Positions 60,344 to 64,000 of a stretch of DNA of 64,000 nt are shown here, one piece after another (position 1 is the first letter of the stretch; each line of letters begins with the position of its first letter). Under the pieces are notes generated by a model. That model was not told the DNA's origin. It did not search any database and was given only the letters and a program-made list of their open reading frames with translations. Source of the stretch: Hermatobates lingyangjiaoensis (taxonomy: Eukaryota > Arthropoda > Insecta > Hemiptera > Hermatobatidae). A program made the position numbers and the translations under genes. The stretch spans positions 1,736,001 to 1,800,000 of the forward strand of contig JAPFBL010000036.1 of assembly GCA_026182355.1 (NCBI GenBank). Direction: 5' to 3'.

Positions 60344-63004
60344 TAATTGAAATTAACTTTATTAATTAAGTTAATTTCAATTAACCTTTAACTGATTAAT
60401 TTCAATGGGGTTTTTAAAAGCCTTTTTCAACATTTTCAGTAAAGTAAGTCTTCATAATAGAGTTAAATGTATATGCGCAAATGAATGAGGAATAAAATGC
60501 ACAACTTTTTTATAAAAATTTGCTATCTTATTATTATTATTATTATTATATTCTAATTCCTAAATTGTATAATAATGTACAATTCCATCATGTATAGGAA
60601 AGTCTTACTTCAGAATATCAGTAATTTATTCAGAATATCTTTGTTTCAGTTATTTATAAACACTTTTATAAATATTCTTCACCAGTGGCCAGTCACTAAA
60701 AATAACTACAAAAAACGCAAAAAAAATGAAGAACTGAAAGTAATTTTTCAATGAATGACCAGAAATTGTCGACTTTAATGCATTCAAGTAAAAACTGGAT
60801 ACTGATAATAGTAGAGAATTGTCCGTGGTTAATAATATGAATGTTACACTCTATAAGCGTACTATAAGACAAAATAAAGCAGGGTATAATTATGTGAGGC
60901 AGAGACGAGGCGAATAAAGGGTTTGCGTTAGCCGCTAGAAGGGTGGGCTTCTTAGTATTCAAGTCAGAAGTAATGAGCGCTAAGAAGAAGGCATCTGAGC
61001 GCCCAACAAAGTTAGCTAGCAAGCCATGTTCACCAAAACGACCGTCCCTCTGCTTTCCAACTCAGCTCTTATTTACCATCATTATTTACACAAAATCAAT
61101 ATTTCACAGGTTATTTATTCGTTAATGCAACAACAATGTTTTGCCAGAAATCACATTCACATACTTACATGTATTTGATCCGAAGTAGAAAGTTTCATTT
61201 GATAACTCTAATAATCTAGAAGGAAATACAATTTTATCTTATTTTGAGTTTCTGGATGTCATAAAAAGACTAAAAATAACATGACTTCTTTAATATTATT
61301 AATTGAGATATTGATAAAATGTATGTTATGCAACTACCAAAAGGAATATAATCACTTGTTTGAGGGGTATATATTAAAAAGGAGTATGCAACACTTGTTC
61401 AATTCCATTGAGTTATGCCTTAAATGAAATAACTACCATGCTCATATCTATAGCAGCAACATTTATTACACTAATCGTTTCTCCCATGTTATTTAGTTGT
61501 TTAGTGTTATTAAGTGTTTCCTTTGGTCTCAAACCGCGATATAATAGTCGCATTCCGACTATTACTTCGTATTTTCTTTAAAACTATTTATGTAGTTAAA
61601 GAAGACAGGTTGCCAATGTGCTCACTGTTGTCTATCAAGGATCAAGGATTATTATCAAGGATCTAAACGTCCTGTTGATAAATTGAGACTTCCTTGATTT
61701 GAGCTAACTAGTGAAAAGGGTGAATAAATTACAATACTGAAGGGTATTTCATGGCAATACTCATTTAAATATGTTATTAGTTGAACAATTAAGAATGACA
61801 CATAAAAATAAGAAACTGGATAGGAAGTCCCCAAGTGGTCAACTAATTTGAATAACCTCAAGCAGTTGAATGATAATGGTCCAAGACAAGAGCCATTTGT
61901 TTTTGTATACATTACCAACGCACTGAGCGAGGTAGGCGCTGTTGAAAACAAGATTTATGAAAATAGACAAGCGCCCAGCGAATCACGGTGAAATCATGAG
62001 GTGCAAGCCATAAAATGGGCGTCTAAACTATAGCAGCAATGGTGAAAAAAACTGTGAAAGCAAATGAATTCAACTCAGTATTCTATGGATTTTATTAGTT
62101 TCAATACTATCTGTAAAATTACGAGTTTTAAAACTTTTCGTATTCCAAAAACTCATATATCTCTTTTTCATAATCGATCCAAACTTCTTACAATATTTGT
62201 AAAAAATTCATGAGAGATACCATTTTTCTCAACATGTGAAAACCAAAGTTTCCAAATAATATCCCTGGTAAACTTTTGAAACCAAATGCTAAACATATTA
62301 GACTTTTATTTGTTTTTTATAGAACTGATTTAGAAACGTATGCCTTTACCATTTCTTGTATTCTGCAATATTGAAATGTAAACATTAAAATTTTAAGATT
62401 ACAAATACAACACTGACGTTATCAAATGAGAAACGACGTAATAAAATGCAACACTGACTTTATCGATTGCAGCACTATTGATCTTAATTAATAGATCAAA
62501 TAACCCTATATAATTGGGGTAATTTTTTTCCATCTTTTATTCTTACAACTTTTTGGAATATGAATAGTAAATGCGCAAGAACTGGTACAAAACAATTGAA
62601 GAATAATGCACAATATTGTCTCATTCGTTTCCTTATCCACTCGACTGGTTTGAGATTTTGTCTATCTTCCAGAGTAAAACTGAGAATTTTCAATGAGTTA
62701 TACTATCTTCATAATTCAGTACTAATTATTCCTATTTGATCAACTATCCAGTAATCTATTGCAGAATTAAGTATTCAGTAATTTGCATTCTCTTTATTTA
62801 TAAAATATATTTATTTCTGTTAAAATTTTTTACTTTTTCTGTCATATTGCTAGTCTCTTGTTCATCTCTCATCCCTTTACTAATGTCTACAAGTTAGTCA
62901 GTGGTTTCAATAAATCGTCTGTCCGATCTTAAGTTTGTTTACTTATAATGACCCTATGAACTGTGTTATGTTTAATATTTCTGTTATTTTCTTTTCACTT
63001 TACT
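60344..63004. other. AT-rich, no recognised gene
   Basis: An ATT microsatellite lies at 60532-60549. GC-richer sequence at 60895-61060 carries overlapping frames on both strands without motifs. The 98-codon minus-strand frame at 61655-61951 has no recognised domain. No element was identified. Confidence 0.35.
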
Positions 63005-63430
63005 ATAAGTAAAGTATAGTGATCATAAAAAAATCGATCTTCAAATTTGGATGGATTTATATGTTTTGGGAGTTATATATGCCCAAAGCCCTTTTATAAC
63101 GTTTTTTCGATTGTATCTGTGTGTGTGTGGGTGGGTTTATATCCAAAAGATTATGGGGACACTGAAATCCATAATCTTTGATGGATCAAATTAATATTTT
63201 ATAAAAAAATGGGCCTCATAGTGTAGATGTGCTCTTTTGTTTGGGAGCAATTATGCATATTAGGAAAGTCATTTTTTTTGCCAAAATTTGTTTTTTTCAC
63301 CTAAATTATTATACTAACTCTAGAGCCTTGAATTTTGGCATTATTATGGAAGCGACAAAAGTAATAACTGAAACAATTCTCAAATTTTTAAAACAACTGA
63401 AAATTGTTTTCGGTAAAATGTAAAAATTTT
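63005..63430 (+). repeat. dispersed repeat H, copy 2
   Basis: This is the longer copy of the repeat at 48470-48870. It begins ATAGTGATCATAAAAAAATC, has a GT-rich centre and extends further (CATAGTGTAGATGTGCTCTT and beyond). The 64-codon frame within it (63229-63423) is incidental. Confidence 0.75.
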
Positions 63431-64000
63431 AACTTATGCCTCAATCTGAAAGCTTGTGAGGAGGATAGAAGCCAACCCGAATGATCCAAACCGACATAGT
63501 ATCTTAAAATAGTGAATCATTTTAAGAATTTTTTTCCAAATTACATTAACCAAAGGGCGTAATGGTACATTCTGTGTTCTCAGCTAAATTTTTTTTTGGC
63601 GCTAAACGTCTCCTTAAAGAAGAATAAAATTTCTAAAAAAAAATTAAGAGAAAATTTATAATTTATAAAAAAAATGGTGAAACTTCAATTACCGATGAAA
63701 TGGGCAGATTATCGTAGTCAATGCTTTGCAGTATTTGCACATACTAGAAAAAAAAATGATATAATGATTCCACGAATACAGAGCAGAAGAGAAATCAATT
63801 TCAAGAATTTTAAAGATAAACTGTTCATTTCAATGTTATGTTTGGGAGATGGACTGATTAGAGGGGTGAGAAAGCAAGTTTACAACTGACTAATTAACGA
63901 ATAATTAACGAAAATGAAATTATCTTGAATAAATGATCATCAATTATAATTAATGACCAACAATACAAGCAGGAGAAGAAGAATGAATATATATTACTAG
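63431..64000. other. AT-rich, nothing recognised
   Basis: A 71-codon plus-strand frame at 63674-63889 has no recognised motif. Confidence 0.35.

Noticed and set aside
61655..61951. Minus-strand frame with GSCLGPLSF as a reverse transcriptase block
   Set aside because: Resemblance to QGSVLGPLLF is limited to one short stretch; neighbouring RT motifs are absent.

Overview
The window looks like noncoding-rich eukaryotic chromosome, most likely from an arthropod or another invertebrate. It is strongly AT-rich, open frames are short and interrupted, and splice signals, microsatellites and a minisatellite are present. The recognisable protein remains are animal-type mobile elements: mariner, Penelope-like, Helitron, Ty3/gypsy, and non-LTR elements with RNase H. 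No bacterial operon, rRNA cluster or CRISPR array was seen. The species cannot be named from the sequence.

Layout. A mariner transposase remnant lies at 0.2-0.8 kb. The C-terminus of a Penelope-like element (PLE), with a GIY-YIG nuclease domain, lies at 10.3-11.1 kb and is followed by its 3' repeat. A 23/35-bp minisatellite fills 11.6-12.8 kb. Two copies of a tRNA-derived SINE (29.5 and 31.3 kb) flank a reverse-transcriptase fragment (29.8-30.4 kb). A dense block of long inverted repeats and TA tracts covers 33.1-35.8 kb. A non-LTR element is split by an inverted-repeat insertion at 38.9-41.0 kb. Further non-LTR pieces are at 49.0-49.5 and 53.1-53.8 kb, a Helitron helicase C-terminus is at 51.5-52.1 kb, and a gag-to-integrase Ty3/gypsy carcass is at 54.7-57.3 kb.

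Host gene signal. Several short frames on the minus strand lie between good splice acceptors and donors and are open in one frame only. The best linked set is 19508-19635, 13396-13583 and 7054-7122, where the phases fit and the last ends in a stop. Other good candidates are 26577-26763, 22514-22593, 50474-50526, 44509-44716 and 59747-59956. They suggest that much of the window is intron of one or two minus-strand genes of unknown family. A GC-rich patch near 25.1 kb could be a start exon and promoter on that strand.

Most distinctive feature. At least five unrelated families of inverted repeat carry a hammerhead-ribozyme-like core: CUGANGA, a short stem-loop, GAAA, and then a tiny self-complementary stem III. 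One family (A) is joined to the PLE 3' end. PLEs are known to carry hammerhead motifs, so these repeats are best read as PLE-derived ribozyme hairpins. Their diversity and head-to-head palindromic form within 64 kb are unusual.
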